Source: Sphingopyxis microcysteis
Lineage (GTDB): Bacteria; Pseudomonadota; Alphaproteobacteria; Sphingomonadales; Sphingomonadaceae
Length of the DNA stretch: 64,000 nucleotides
Assembly: GCF_012274265.1 (NCBI RefSeq)
Contig: NZ_JAANYY010000002.1
Coordinates: 434,001 to 498,000 of the forward strand
Direction: 5' to 3'
Made by a program: the position numbers and the translations under genes. The notes beneath the pieces were generated by a model. It was not told the DNA's origin. It was given only the letters and a program-made list of their open reading frames with translations, and did no database searches. This document shows positions 33,953 to 42,206 of the stretch, piece after piece. Numbering within the stretch: position 1 is the first letter of the stretch; the number at the start of each line of letters is the position of its first letter.

Positions 33953-34900
33953 CAGCCTTTGGCGTAATAAAATTGCTAATTCATCAATAGAATCGTAGTT
34001 TAGTGACTCGGTATGGCGTGGCCAGTCCGCCGGGGGCTGGTTGCGGAACCAGGTATATTGACGCTTGGCATATTGCCGCGTCGCGGCCTGGGTGAGGGTG
34101 AGCGCTTCGCTGCGGTCGATGGCGCCAGCCAGATATTGCGCGATCTGCGGGACGCCGATCGCGCGCATCGCGGGCAGATCGGGGTCGAGGTCGCGCGCGA
34201 GCAGCGCTTCGACCTCGGCGATCGCGCCATGATCGAACATCTGGATCAGTCGCTCGTCGCAGCGACCCCGCAGCCAGTCGCGCGGCGGCAGCAGGATCAG
34301 CGGGGCGAGGGTGATCGTGTCGCCGATGCCTCCGCTGTGCGCCGCGTGCCAATGGCCGAGCGGGTGGCCGGTCGAGCGGACGACCTCGAGCGCGCGGGTG
34401 ATGCGAGTGGTGTCGGCGGGGTTGAGGCGCACGGCCGTATCGGGGTCTTCGCGGGTGAGCGCTGCATAGGCATCGGCGACGGGCAGGGCGCGGACGGCGG
34501 CGCGAACATCGGCATCGATGTCGGGGATCGGCGAAATCCCGTCGAGCAAGGTGCGGATATGCAGGCCGGTGCCGCCGACGAGGATCGGAATGTCGCCCGC
34601 GGTGTGCGCGGCGGCGATCGCGGCGCGCGCTTCATCGGCCCAGCGCGCGGCATTGTGCGGCTCGGCGGCGTCGACATGGCCGAACAGATGGTGCGGGATG
34701 CCCGCCATTTCTTCGTCGGTCGGGCGTGCTGACAGGATCCGTAGGTCGGCATAGACCTGGCTGGCGTCGGCGTTGATCACGACGCCGCGCCCGACGGTTT
34801 TTGCCAACCGTACCGCCAATGCACTCTTGCCGCTGGCGGTGGGGCCAGCGATAAGTGCGACAGGCGGCCGCGGGCCGCGAGAGGATGAAGGAGCCGCCAT
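33941..34900 (-). CDS. miaA: tRNA dimethylallyltransferase
   Basis: MiaA adds the dimethylallyl group to A37 of tRNAs reading UNN codons. The P-loop [18 protein letters not shown] (residues 15-32) is followed by [20 protein letters not shown] and [17 protein letters not shown]. The later segments [16 protein letters not shown] and [14 protein letters not shown] with the conserved W are also present. From ATG 34900 it has 319 residues, a normal length. No further start lies before the P-loop. This start codon overlaps, on the other strand, the ATG of serB. Confidence 0.93.
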   Translation of the reverse strand: MAAPSSSRGPRPPVALIAGPTASGKSALAVRLAKTVGRGVVINADASQVYADLRILSARPTDEEMAGIPHHLFGHVDAAEPHNAARWADEARAAIAAAHTAGDIPILVGGTGLHIRTLLDGISPIPDIDADVRAAVRALPVADAYAALTREDPDTAVRLNPADTTRITRALEVVRSTGHPLGHWHAAHSGGIGDTITLAPLILLPPRDWLRGRCDERLIQMFDHGAIAEVEALLARDLDPDLPAMRAIGVPQIAQYLAGAIDRSEALTLTQAATRQYAKRQYTWFRNQPPADWPRHTESLNYDSIDELAILLRQRLLTG

Positions 34901-35783
34901 GTTCGTCGCGACGCTGATAGCAGCAGGAAAGCTGACCGACGAGGTGGTTCGCGAAGCGATCGACCGGCTCGACGCGACGGGGCATGATGTCGGGGCGCCG
35001 CACTGGCTGGACATCGGCGATGCCGCCGACATCGTCTTTCAGGGCAGCCTGGTCAGCGCGCGCGCCGAACTGGCCAAGATGGACCATGGCGCGCTCGACA
35101 TCGTCGTCCAGCCGCAGGGCGACCGCACCAAGAAGATGATCATCGCCGACATGGATTCGACGATGATCACGGTCGAATGCATCGACGAACTCGCCGATTA
35201 TGCGGGGCTGAAGCCCGAGATCGCGGCGATCACCGAGCGCGCGATGCGCGGCGAGCTGGATTTCCGCGCCGCGTTGATCGAGCGCGTCGGATTGCTGGCC
35301 GGGATGCCCGAATCGACTTTGGTCGAATGCCGGATGGAACGGGTGAAGCTGACCCGCGGCGCGCGGACTTTGGTGCAGACGATGAAGGCGCATGGTGCGT
35401 GGTCGGTGCTGGTATCGGGGGGCTTCATGCCGTTTGCGGGGCCGGTCGGCGAGGCGATCGGGTTCGACAAGGTGCTGGCGAACGAACTGGAGATACAGGG
35501 CGGCAAGCTGACCGGGCGGGTGATCGAACCGATCGTCGACAGCGCCGCAAAGCTGGAGACGCTGAAAGCCGAAGCCGCGAAGCACGGCCTGCCGCTCGCC
35601 GAGACGCTGGCGGTGGGTGACGGCGCGAATGATATTCCGATGATCACGTCGGCGGGGCTGGGGGTCGGATATTATCCGCACCCCGCGGCGGGCGAGGCCG
35701 CGGCGGCGGTGGTGCGGCATCATGACCTGACCGCGCTGCTGTGGGCGCAGGGCTATCCGCGGCGGAACTGGGTGCTGGGGTAG
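34899..35783 (+). CDS. serB: phosphoserine phosphatase
   Basis: SerB removes phosphate from phosphoserine in the last step of serine synthesis. From ATG 34899 (AAGGAG six bases upstream) it has 294 residues. An N-terminal ACT-like half spans residues 1-75, and a HAD domain holds the nucleophile in [29 protein letters not shown] follows as motif II, and [12 protein letters not shown] as the Mg-binding motif. The gene is divergent from miaA, and the two ATG codons share the tetramer CATG. Confidence 0.95.
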   Translation: MFVATLIAAGKLTDEVVREAIDRLDATGHDVGAPHWLDIGDAADIVFQGSLVSARAELAKMDHGALDIVVQPQGDRTKKMIIADMDSTMITVECIDELADYAGLKPEIAAITERAMRGELDFRAALIERVGLLAGMPESTLVECRMERVKLTRGARTLVQTMKAHGAWSVLVSGGFMPFAGPVGEAIGFDKVLANELEIQGGKLTGRVIEPIVDSAAKLETLKAEAAKHGLPLAETLAVGDGANDIPMITSAGLGVGYYPHPAAGEAAAAVVRHHDLTALLWAQGYPRRNWVLG

Positions 35784-35814
35784 GGGGATAGGTAACGACC
35801 GGTTGTGGACGCTC

Positions 35815-36273
35815 CTAGCGGGCGCTCGACCAAATTACGCGGTCGGCCGCAGGGTCATATCGCGCAATGGCGGAATCCCTCTGATTTTCAGGAGTGAGAA
35901 TGACTTCCTGGGAGGTAGCACGCCCTATTTGCGTGAGAAACCGTTCGAGCAATTCGCCGTCAGCAGCAGAACGAACCTCTCGTGGATCGAGATCCAATTC
36001 CACTTCGCCTGCTCCGAAGAAATGGCAATTCAGGCCGATTGTTCCCAGCCGATATGTTGCCAAAAATCCGTGGAATGGCCGGCGCTCGAAAATCTTTTGC
36101 AGATCGCTCGGAGGATCGGTTCGATCGCCATCGACCCAGAATTCCAGCAAATCGGGATCGGCTGTCAGCAATGACCAGACATCTTCCCACACTGGGAGCG
36201 ATGCATTAAGAATGTAGATATCCCGTAATCCGCCGGCCGGCTCGAAATCCTGTGCGATACTTGACCATTCCAT
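35815..36273 (-). CDS. unknown soluble protein
   Basis: From ATG 36273 the protein has 152 residues, beginning MEWSSIAQDFEPAGGLRDIY. A TTG seven codons earlier is another possible start. The frame extends further upstream, but there it is merely translating an R8 palindrome. It is acidic, with tryptophan-containing segments (LPVWEDVWSLLTADPDLLEF, FWVDGDRTDPP) and RPFHGFLATYRLGTIGLNCH. No signal peptide is seen. Base composition is less G+C-rich than its neighbours, which suggests acquired DNA. I do not recognise the family; it has the look of small immunity-type proteins, but that is only an impression. Confidence 0.55.
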   Translation of the reverse strand: MEWSSIAQDFEPAGGLRDIYILNASLPVWEDVWSLLTADPDLLEFWVDGDRTDPPSDLQKIFERRPFHGFLATYRLGTIGLNCHFFGAGEVELDLDPREVRSAADGELLERFLTQIGRATSQEVILTPENQRDSAIARYDPAADRVIWSSAR

Positions 36274-36308
36274 CGCCGCTGCATGCAACTTTCCAGTATC
36301 GGGTGCAA

Positions 36309-36335
36309 TGTCCGCTTCCCACCCCAAAGCAGACA
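36309..36335. repeat. short palindrome, kind R8
   Basis: TGTCCGCTT-CCCACCCCA-AAGCAGACA, with nine-base arms and one wobble pair. It lies 35 bases upstream of the unknown gene's start and 7 bases from an R6 repeat. Confidence 0.75.
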
Positions 36336-36342
36336 AGCTCCT

Positions 36343-36415
36343 CGTCATGCCGGACTTGATCCGGCATCCATGACTTCAGCGCCGCGGTGGATCCCGGATC
36401 AAGTCCGGGATGACG
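36343..36415. repeat. palindromic repeat, kind R6
   Basis: CGTCATGCCGGACTTGATCC with GGCATCCA on one arm, and TGGATCCCGGATCAAGTCCG with GGATGACG on the other. Single copy in the window, upstream of the DUF2200 gene. Confidence 0.85.
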
Positions 36416-36457
36416 AAGGGGCGGGCGATGGTTATGGTGTCCCCCGTGGAGGCTCCG

Positions 36458-36808
36458 ATGACCAAACACCGCATCTTTTCGATCAGCGTCGCGAGCGTCT
36501 ATCCGCATTATATTGCCAAGGCGGAGAAGAAGGGGCGGACGAAGGCCGAGGTCGACGAGATTATTCGTTGGCTGACGGGGTATAGCCAGAAGGCGCTCGA
36601 GAGCGAACTGGCGAAGGGGACGAACTTCGAGGATTTCTTTGCGCGGGCGCCGCGGCTGAACCCGGCTCGAGAGCTAATCACCGGGGTGATCTGCGGGATC
36701 CGCGTCGAGACGATCGAGGATCCGCTGATGCGCGAGCTGCGCTATCTCGACAAGCTGGTCGACGAATTGGCGCGCGGGAAAGCGATGGAGAAAATCCTGC
36801 GCGGGTAG
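36458..36808 (+). CDS. DUF2200 protein
   Basis: The 116-residue protein from ATG 36458 (GTGGAGG upstream) matches DUF2200 throughout. It has [40 protein letters not shown], a middle segment [20 protein letters not shown], and the C-terminal [20 protein letters not shown]. The family is small and cytoplasmic, without a known activity. An upstream ATG in the same frame falls close to the R6 repeat and has no ribosome binding site. Confidence 0.92.
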   Translation: MTKHRIFSISVASVYPHYIAKAEKKGRTKAEVDEIIRWLTGYSQKALESELAKGTNFEDFFARAPRLNPARELITGVICGIRVETIEDPLMRELRYLDKLVDELARGKAMEKILRG

Positions 36809-36912
36809 GCACTTTGACCTCTGCTGTTCCCGGTACCGGTACGCCGAAGCGGCAGCGCGAGCGGTGGCGGCGGGTTATGGCTGACGTGTCCGTCGTCGCC
36901 GGGAGGGCCAGC

Positions 36913-37347
36913 ATGAAAATTCAAGGTTCAGGACACGCATTGCCGGGCCCGTCCAAGCCCGCGGCGATCGGCCAAGGCGAAGCCCGCTTCGACGCCGCGC
37001 TGGCGCAGGCCGGTCGGGGTGGGGACGCTTCGCGCGATGCCCCCTTGCGCGACTTTTCGAAAATGACGCGCGGCGACCTGTTCGGCTGGATGAACGAACG
37101 GATCCGCGCGGGCGAATTGTCGCTGGACGACAGTTCGGGGCTGCTGGCGCTGTCGGGTGGCGGCGCGGTCGGGGCGATCGGGTCGGGCTCGTCCGATGCG
37201 GTACCGCCAGCCGATCCGCAACACGTCGATTTCTTCCAGCTGGCGCAGGACCGTATCGCGGCGGCGCGGCATCGCCGCGAGCATGATGCCGAAGCCGCCT
37301 ATCTGGTCGCGCTGGGCGTCATGCAGCGGTTTCAGGCGCCGTCCTAG
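36913..37347 (+). CDS. unknown protein
   Basis: No family recognised. From ATG 36913 (GGGAGGGCCAGC ahead) it has 144 residues and a low-complexity Gly/Ala/Ser-rich N-terminus. A central segment reads DFSKMTRGDLFGWMNERIRA followed by GELSLDDSSGLLALSG, and the C-terminus is helical (FFQLAQDRIAAARHRREHDA). Earlier in-frame starts exist but are not supported by spacing. Its last 29 bases overlap the 3' end of the convergent LysR gene. The composed, host-like codon use suggests a genuine resident gene. Confidence 0.6.
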   Translation: MKIQGSGHALPGPSKPAAIGQGEARFDAALAQAGRGGDASRDAPLRDFSKMTRGDLFGWMNERIRAGELSLDDSSGLLALSGGGAVGAIGSGSSDAVPPADPQHVDFFQLAQDRIAAARHRREHDAEAAYLVALGVMQRFQAPS

Positions 37348-38224
37348 CCTCCTCGTCCGCCGCGATTTCACCCGACAGCCACCCCCGGAACCGCGCCATC
37401 GCATCGCTTTCGGGGCGCGATATCAGGCGAGTGAGCCAATAGCGGCCCGCGTCGATGGTGGCGGCGAACGGCTGGACCAGAATCTCCGCCGCGAGCTCGC
37501 GGGTGAACATGGCGGGCGGGGCGAGCGCGACGCCCTGGCCGGCGGCGGCGGCGGTCGCCATCAGCGCGCTGCTGTCGAACATCGGGCCGCGCAGCAGCGG
37601 CGCGACTAGCCCGATGCTGGCAAACCAGCGCGCCCATTCGTCGCTGCGGTACGAACGCAGCAGGCGTTCGGGGATGAGGTCGGCGGGCGATTGCAGCCGC
37701 GCCGCGACGGCGGGGGCGCAGAGCGGTGCGAGTGGCGCGGCGAGCAGGGGCTCGGCGTGGGTGGCGTGCCACGCCCCATCGCCGAAGCGGATCGCGAAGT
37801 CGAGCGCTTCGCCCGCGAGATCGACGCGATTGTTGTTGGTCGCGATCCGCAGGTCGATCGACGGATGCGCGCGCGCGAAGGCATCGAGGCGCGGGAGCAG
37901 CCAGCCGGTGGCAAAGGTGCCGACGACCCCGACCTTCAGCACCTCGCGGAACCGCCCGTCGGCATATTGATCGAGCGTCGCGGCGACGCGATCGAAGGCA
38001 TCGGCGACGACGGGGACGAGCGCCTGCCCCTCGTCGGTGAGCGCGAGGCCGCGTGGCAGGCGGTGGAACAGGCGGGTGCCGAGGCGGCGTTCGAGCTGCG
38101 CCACCTGATGGCTGACCGCGCCCTGGCTGACGCAAAGCTCGATCGCGGCGCGGGTGAAATTGAGGTGGCGCGCGGCGGCATCGAAGGCGCGCAGGGCGTT
38201 CAAGGGGAGCTGGGCGCGGTCCAT
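37319..38224 (-). CDS. LysR-family regulator (GcvA/AmpR-like)
   Basis: A 301-residue regulator. The winged helix-turn-helix at residues 8-65 reads LPLNALRAFDAAARHLNFTR, AAIELCVSQGAVSHQVAQLE and RRLGTRLFHRLPRGLALTDE, the style of the GcvA/AmpR branch. A periplasmic-binding-like effector domain follows. It is transcribed divergently from the metallo-beta-lactamase gene across a 91-bp region holding a TTCTC-N11-GAGAA box, so it is the likely regulator of that gene. In AmpR systems the effector is a muropeptide; whether that applies here is unknown. Confidence 0.9.
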   Translation of the reverse strand: MDRAQLPLNALRAFDAAARHLNFTRAAIELCVSQGAVSHQVAQLERRLGTRLFHRLPRGLALTDEGQALVPVVADAFDRVAATLDQYADGRFREVLKVGVVGTFATGWLLPRLDAFARAHPSIDLRIATNNNRVDLAGEALDFAIRFGDGAWHATHAEPLLAAPLAPLCAPAVAARLQSPADLIPERLLRSYRSDEWARWFASIGLVAPLLRGPMFDSSALMATAAAAGQGVALAPPAMFTRELAAEILVQPFAATIDAGRYWLTRLISRPESDAMARFRGWLSGEIAADEEARTAPETAA

Positions 38225-38239
38225 AGCCTGCTATCAATT

Positions 38240-38262
38240 ATTCTCATGGCTTTGTCGAGAAT
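38240..38262. promoter_or_regulatory. candidate LysR-type operator
   Basis: ATTCTC (38240-38245) and GAGAAT (38257-38262) are perfect inverted repeats 11 bases apart, the T-N11-A form of LysR boxes. It lies 16 bases upstream of the LysR gene start and 54 bases upstream of the lactamase start. Confidence 0.6.
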
Positions 38263-38315
38263 TCATGCTTTGTCGGGCGGGCGCCCGCTTGGCATCCTGA
38301 CCGCGAAGGGAGACG

Positions 38316-39194
38316 ATGATGTTCGAAGCAATCAGCCTGTTGGCCTGGCTCGCCGCGGCGAGCGGGGCGCCGGTTCCCGGGGTCGATCCGCTGACCCAGC
38401 CGATCGTCACGTCGCGCTCGGCAGAGTGGCTGGCGCCCGCGAGGCCGGAGAAAATTCTGGGGAACAGCTATCTGGTCGGGTTCGGCGGGATGAGCGTCGT
38501 GCTGATCGACACCGGCGCCGGGCTGGTGCTGGTCGATGGCGCGCTGCCGCAGGCGGCGCCCGCAATCCTGGCGAACGTCCGCGCGTTGGGGTTCGATCCC
38601 AAAGACATCAAATTTATTCTGAGCACCGAGCCGCATTTCGACCATGCGGGCGGGATCGCGGCGCTGGCGCGCGACACCGGCGCGACGGTGGTGGCGAGCG
38701 CGCGCGGCGCCGAGGGGTTGCGGTCGGGGCGGCACGCCGCCGACGATCCGCAGCTTGCCTATGGCGGCAGCTGGCCCGCGGTCACGACGCCGATGCGCGT
38801 GATGGCGGACGGCGAGGTGCTGCGGCTGGGCAAGACCGCGATCACCGCGCATGCGACCCCGGGGCATACGATGGGCAGCATGAGCTGGAGTTGGCAGGCG
38901 TGCGCCGATGAAGGTGGGGCGGAGGCGTGCAAGGCGATCGTCTTTGCGTCGAGCCTGAACCCGGTGTCGGCGGACGATTATAAATTCAGCAGCGCGGCGG
39001 GAGCGCCGTTTGTGGCGGCCTTTGCGCAAAGCTGGCGCACGGTCGAAGCGCTGAAATGCGACATATTGATCGCGGCGCATCCCGACAATGCGGGCGAGGG
39101 GCGGTATAACGCCAGTCCCGGCGCGTGTCGGAGCTATGCTGATCGGTCGCGTCAGGCGCTGACGAAGCGGTTGGCGGCGGAGAAGGGGGAGTAG
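38316..39194 (+). CDS. subclass B3 metallo-beta-lactamase, Glu in first zinc site
   Basis: The 292-residue protein has an N-terminal hydrophobic secretion signal and the alpha-beta/beta-alpha metallo-hydrolase fold. The zinc motif reads FILSTEPHFDHAGG: Glu105, His107, Asp109 and His110, where B3 enzymes normally have His-x-His-x-Asp-His. The other ligands are present, His184 in TPGHTMGSMSW and His255 in LIAAHPDNAG. Similar Glu-containing B3 enzymes (B3-E, for example SIE-1 of Sphingobium) have been described, from memory. Alternatively it hydrolyses a non-drug substrate. A LysR gene faces it, as in ampR-ampC pairs. Confidence 0.88.
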   Translation: MMFEAISLLAWLAAASGAPVPGVDPLTQPIVTSRSAEWLAPARPEKILGNSYLVGFGGMSVVLIDTGAGLVLVDGALPQAAPAILANVRALGFDPKDIKFILSTEPHFDHAGGIAALARDTGATVVASARGAEGLRSGRHAADDPQLAYGGSWPAVTTPMRVMADGEVLRLGKTAITAHATPGHTMGSMSWSWQACADEGGAEACKAIVFASSLNPVSADDYKFSSAAGAPFVAAFAQSWRTVEALKCDILIAAHPDNAGEGRYNASPGACRSYADRSRQALTKRLAAEKGE

Positions 39195-39205
39195 ATGGGT
39201 TTCAA

Positions 39206-39342
39206 TCCTCCCTGTGGCGAAGCCATGGGGAGGTGGCAGCGCGAAGCGCTGACGGAGGGGCGATAGCGCTACCGTCGCAAAGCCCCTCCACCACTTGCTT
39301 CGCAAGCGGTCCCCCTCCCCATGGCTTCGCCACAGGGAGGAT
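39206..39342. repeat. long palindromic repeat, kind R4
   Basis: Fills the space between the convergent lactamase and Sel1-SPOR genes, 12 bases after the lactamase stop and 7 bases from the other stop, where it may act as a bidirectional transcript end. Confidence 0.88.
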
Positions 39343-39349
39343 TTTGGCG

Positions 39350-40519
39350 TTACTTATCCACCACCAGACAGGCCTGTCCGCTCTTGCTGAGCGCGGCGCA
39401 GAAATTGTTGGCTTCACCCTTGTTGGCAAAGCCGCCGGTCTGGAGGCGGGTGACCTTGCCCGTCTTGAGGTAGATCGGCTGGCGCGCGGCGACGGCAGCG
39501 TGTTTCTTGCCGAGCGATGCCCAGAGGTTGCGGGCGTTGGCCTCGACACCAAAGGCGCCGAGCTGGGCGCGCCAGGGGCTGTTGCCGCCGGTGGGGCGCG
39601 CCGGGGTCGGGGTTTCGCGGACCGCGATGGGCGCGTTGTTTGCCGGTTTCGGCTTGGGCGCGGCGGCAGCGGGCGGTTGTTTTTCGCTCGTGGGCGGCGG
39701 GGCATAGGTCGTGCCGGGCTTGCTCTTGGCGGCGTCGGCGGCGGCGGTGGCTTCGACCGCGGCGATCGTGGCGGCCCGGGCGGCGGGGGTGGGCGGAGCC
39801 GGGGTCGCGATCACCGGCGGCGGCGTGTAGCTGGCGCCGGGAACCGAGGCGGGGAGGCTCGCGGTCTTGATCGGTGAGGGCGGCGCGGCGCTGGCCGCGG
39901 GCGCTGGCGTCGAAGCGGTCACCGCGGCGAGCCGCGCGCGCGCTTCACTTTTTTCGATCTCGGGCAGCATCGCGAGGCCGCGCTGGCGCTGTTCGAGCGG
40001 GATCAGGCTGTCGAGCTGCGCGAGCCGTGCCGAGGCGATGCCGAGCCCGGCGTCGCTGGCGCGCTTGGTCAGCGCATAGGCGCGGGCCAGATCGCGCGGG
40101 GCGAGGTCGCCGTTGAAATGGGCGGTGCCAAGGACATATTGGGCGCGCGGCTCGCCGCGCTCGGCCGAGCGGGTGATGAAGGGCATGGCTTCGTCGCGGC
40201 GGTTCGCGGTGAACAGGACGAGGCCGAGATTATCCTCGGCCTGCAAATGCCCCTGTTTGGCGGCGCGGCGATACCAGGCCTCGGCCTGCGCCAGATCGGT
40301 GGGGACGCCGCGGCCGAGCTTGTACGCCTGGCCGAGATTGAACTGCGCATCGGCATCGCCCGCAAGCGCGGCGGGGCGCCATTCGGCGACGGCACCCTGA
40401 TAATCGCCGCGCTGCCACGCATCGACGCCGTCCTTGACATCGGCATGGGCGGGTGCGGCGAGCATCGACGCCGCGAGCAGCGGCAGCGCCAGCGAGACGG
40501 CGGTGCGGAAGTGAGGCAT
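39350..40519 (-). CDS. secreted Sel1-repeat protein with C-terminal SPOR domain
   Basis: From ATG 40519 (GGAG six bases upstream) it has 389 residues with a signal peptide (MPHFRTAVSLALPLLAASML). Several Sel1-like repeats follow at about residues 30-165 (DADAQFNLGQAYKLGRGVPT, AEAWYRRAAKQGHLQAEDNL, PRAQYVLGTAHFNGDLAPRD). A long Ala/Pro-rich linker leads to a SPOR domain over the last 75 residues (WRAQLGAFGVEANARNLWAS, RLQTGGFANKGEANNFCAAL). SPOR domains bind denuded peptidoglycan at division sites. Together with the plus-strand SPOR lipoprotein this frames the ParA locus. Confidence 0.88.
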   Translation of the reverse strand: MPHFRTAVSLALPLLAASMLAAPAHADVKDGVDAWQRGDYQGAVAEWRPAALAGDADAQFNLGQAYKLGRGVPTDLAQAEAWYRRAAKQGHLQAEDNLGLVLFTANRRDEAMPFITRSAERGEPRAQYVLGTAHFNGDLAPRDLARAYALTKRASDAGLGIASARLAQLDSLIPLEQRQRGLAMLPEIEKSEARARLAAVTASTPAPAASAAPPSPIKTASLPASVPGASYTPPPVIATPAPPTPAARAATIAAVEATAAADAAKSKPGTTYAPPPTSEKQPPAAAAPKPKPANNAPIAVRETPTPARPTGGNSPWRAQLGAFGVEANARNLWASLGKKHAAVAARQPIYLKTGKVTRLQTGGFANKGEANNFCAALSKSGQACLVVDK

Positions 40520-40651
40520 CTTGTTCTCCAATGACTTGCATTGCTGCAGTCCCCGACGGCTTTTTAGGGTGGAATGGCTAACAGCGCGTTAGCAACCCGC
40601 AGCTTGTGCCATATCTGGTCCATTTCGGGACAGGTTGATGTTGAACGCTTG

Positions 40652-40711
40652 TTAACCATGATCGCGAGCGGGCCGTTCACCTTCTTTTTATCATCGTTAA
40701 CTCAATTTTAG
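40652..40711 (+). promoter_or_regulatory. candidate CtrA-type sites upstream of the parA-like gene
   Basis: TTAACCAT at 40652-40659 matches a CtrA half-site exactly. TTAACTCAATTTTAG at 40697-40711 fits TTAA-N7-TTAA with one mismatch, about 52 bases before the GTG start. The assignment is by consensus only; the surrounding 240 bp is the A+T-rich intergenic region between the divergent SPOR and parA-like genes. Confidence 0.4.
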
Positions 40712-40762
40712 CGCCCCGCATGGCATTCCACCGCCAATTACTGGTTTTTCAGGGGGACAGCT

Positions 40763-41485
40763 GTGCGCGTTTTGGCATTGGCTTCACAAAAAGGCGGGTC
40801 GGGAAAGACGACCCTGTCGGGGCATCTCGCGGTACAGGCGCAGCTGGCGGGCGCTGGCCCGGTTGTCCTGATCGACATCGATCCGCAGGGCTCGCTCGCC
40901 GACTGGTGGAACGAGCGCGAGACCGACCTTCCGGCCTTTGCGCAGACCACCGTCGCGCGGCTGGCATCCGACCTGGAAATCCTGCGTCAACAAGGGTTTA
41001 AACTCGCGGTCATCGATACGCCGCCCGCGATAACCATGGCGATCCAGAGCGTGATTTCGGTCGCTGAACTGATCGTCGTGCCGACGCGGCCCTCGCCGCA
41101 CGACCTGCGCGCCGTCGGCGCCACCGTCGACCTTTGCGAACGCGCCGGCAAGCCGCTGGTGTTCGTCGTCAACGCCGCGACCCCGAAAGCGAAAATCACC
41201 AGCGAGGCCGCGGTCGCGCTGTCGCAGCATGGCACCGTGGCGCCGGTCACGCTGCACCACCGCACCGATTATGCGGCGTCGATGATCGACGGCCGCACGG
41301 TGATGGAGGTCGATCCCAATGGCCGCTCGGCCGAAGAGATCCGCCAGCTGTGGACCTATATGAACGATCGGCTGGAGAAGAATTTCCGCCGCACGGTGTT
41401 CGCGGCGCCGATCCCGACGCAGGGCAATTATGGCGCGGTGCGCCCGATGGGTGGTGGCTTTGGCCGCCGCATCGCTGGCCAGTGA
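40763..41485 (+). CDS. ParA/MinD-family ATPase
   Basis: The 240-residue protein begins at GTG 40763 (AGGGGGACAG upstream). The deviant Walker A is LASQKGGSGKTTLSGH (residues 7-22), the Walker A' region is VVLIDIDPQGSLADWW and the Walker B-like strand is LAVIDTPPAI. The length and lack of a helix-turn-helix place it among small ParA/Soj-like positioning ATPases. No ParB gene is adjacent. Instead a ribbon-helix-helix-like protein and a SPOR lipoprotein follow, which suggests positioning of an envelope or plasmid-like cargo rather than chromosome partition. Confidence 0.9.
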   Translation: MRVLALASQKGGSGKTTLSGHLAVQAQLAGAGPVVLIDIDPQGSLADWWNERETDLPAFAQTTVARLASDLEILRQQGFKLAVIDTPPAITMAIQSVISVAELIVVPTRPSPHDLRAVGATVDLCERAGKPLVFVVNAATPKAKITSEAAVALSQHGTVAPVTLHHRTDYAASMIDGRTVMEVDPNGRSAEEIRQLWTYMNDRLEKNFRRTVFAAPIPTQGNYGAVRPMGGGFGRRIAGQ

Positions 41486-41502
41486 CGGGAGGGATCGGAA
41501 CC

Positions 41503-42183
41503 ATGGGCGAACCCAAACCTCTCGCATCGCTGAGCGCCGGATTGCTGGCCCGCAAGGGCGGCGCACGGCCCGCCATGCGCCGTCAGCCGCTCGGCAGCGG
41601 CCCCGCACCGGTCAACGCGGTCGGCTATGACGATCTTGGCTGGAACGACATGGGCTATGACGTCGATCCCGACCAGTCGGGCGAACCGGCGCGAATGCTC
41701 GACCTGAAGCCGCTGCTCACCGGGTCGGTGCTGGCGCATAATGCCGAAGCCGAACATGCGGTCGACGACAGCGTCGGCCACGAACTGACCGATGCGATCG
41801 CCGAGGATTATGCTGCGGCAGATCATGGTGCCGAGGCTTTCGAGCCGGAAGTGCATGAAGTGCCCGAAATCGTTCGCCAGCAGGAATCGCTGATCGACCG
41901 CGTCGCCGCCGTGGCGCGCAAGGTCGAGGCGCGGCCCGAGCCGAAAGCGAAGAAGGAAAAGGCGCCGCGCGCATTGCGGGCTCGCGAAAAGGCGGCGTTC
42001 ACGCTGCGGCTCGATGCCGAACGGCATCTCAGGCTGCGGCTGGCGAGCGCGGTGACCAACCGGTCGTCGCAGGTGATCCTGACCGATCTGCTCGACGAAT
42101 ATCTGGCGTCGCTGCCCGAAATCGACGCGATGGCAAGCCGCCTGCCGGCGGCGCGCCCGACGCGCCAGACGATGCCGCGCTGA
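41503..42183 (+). CDS. unknown acidic protein with ribbon-helix-helix-like C-terminus
   Basis: From ATG 41503 (GGAGGGATCGG upstream) it has 226 residues. The first 60 residues are Gly/Asp-rich and disordered-looking, residues 70-125 are acidic, and a Lys/Glu-rich stretch follows (EARPEPKAKKEKAPRALRAR). The C-terminal segment AAFTLRLDAERHLRLRLASA, then VTNRSSQVILTDLLDEYLAS, resembles a beta-strand plus two helices of a ribbon-helix-helix domain. Lying 17 bp behind the ParA-like gene, it is a candidate partner or adaptor of that ATPase. Confidence 0.65.
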   Translation: MGEPKPLASLSAGLLARKGGARPAMRRQPLGSGPAPVNAVGYDDLGWNDMGYDVDPDQSGEPARMLDLKPLLTGSVLAHNAEAEHAVDDSVGHELTDAIAEDYAAADHGAEAFEPEVHEVPEIVRQQESLIDRVAAVARKVEARPEPKAKKEKAPRALRAREKAAFTLRLDAERHLRLRLASAVTNRSSQVILTDLLDEYLASLPEIDAMASRLPAARPTRQTMPR

Positions 42184-42206
42184 ACCAATCAAGAGGGGAC
42201 CGAGTC

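Noticed and set aside
40763-42183. A ParAB chromosome or plasmid partition locus
   Set aside because: The second gene has no ParB motifs and there are no parS-like sites; the surrounding SPOR genes suggest a different role.
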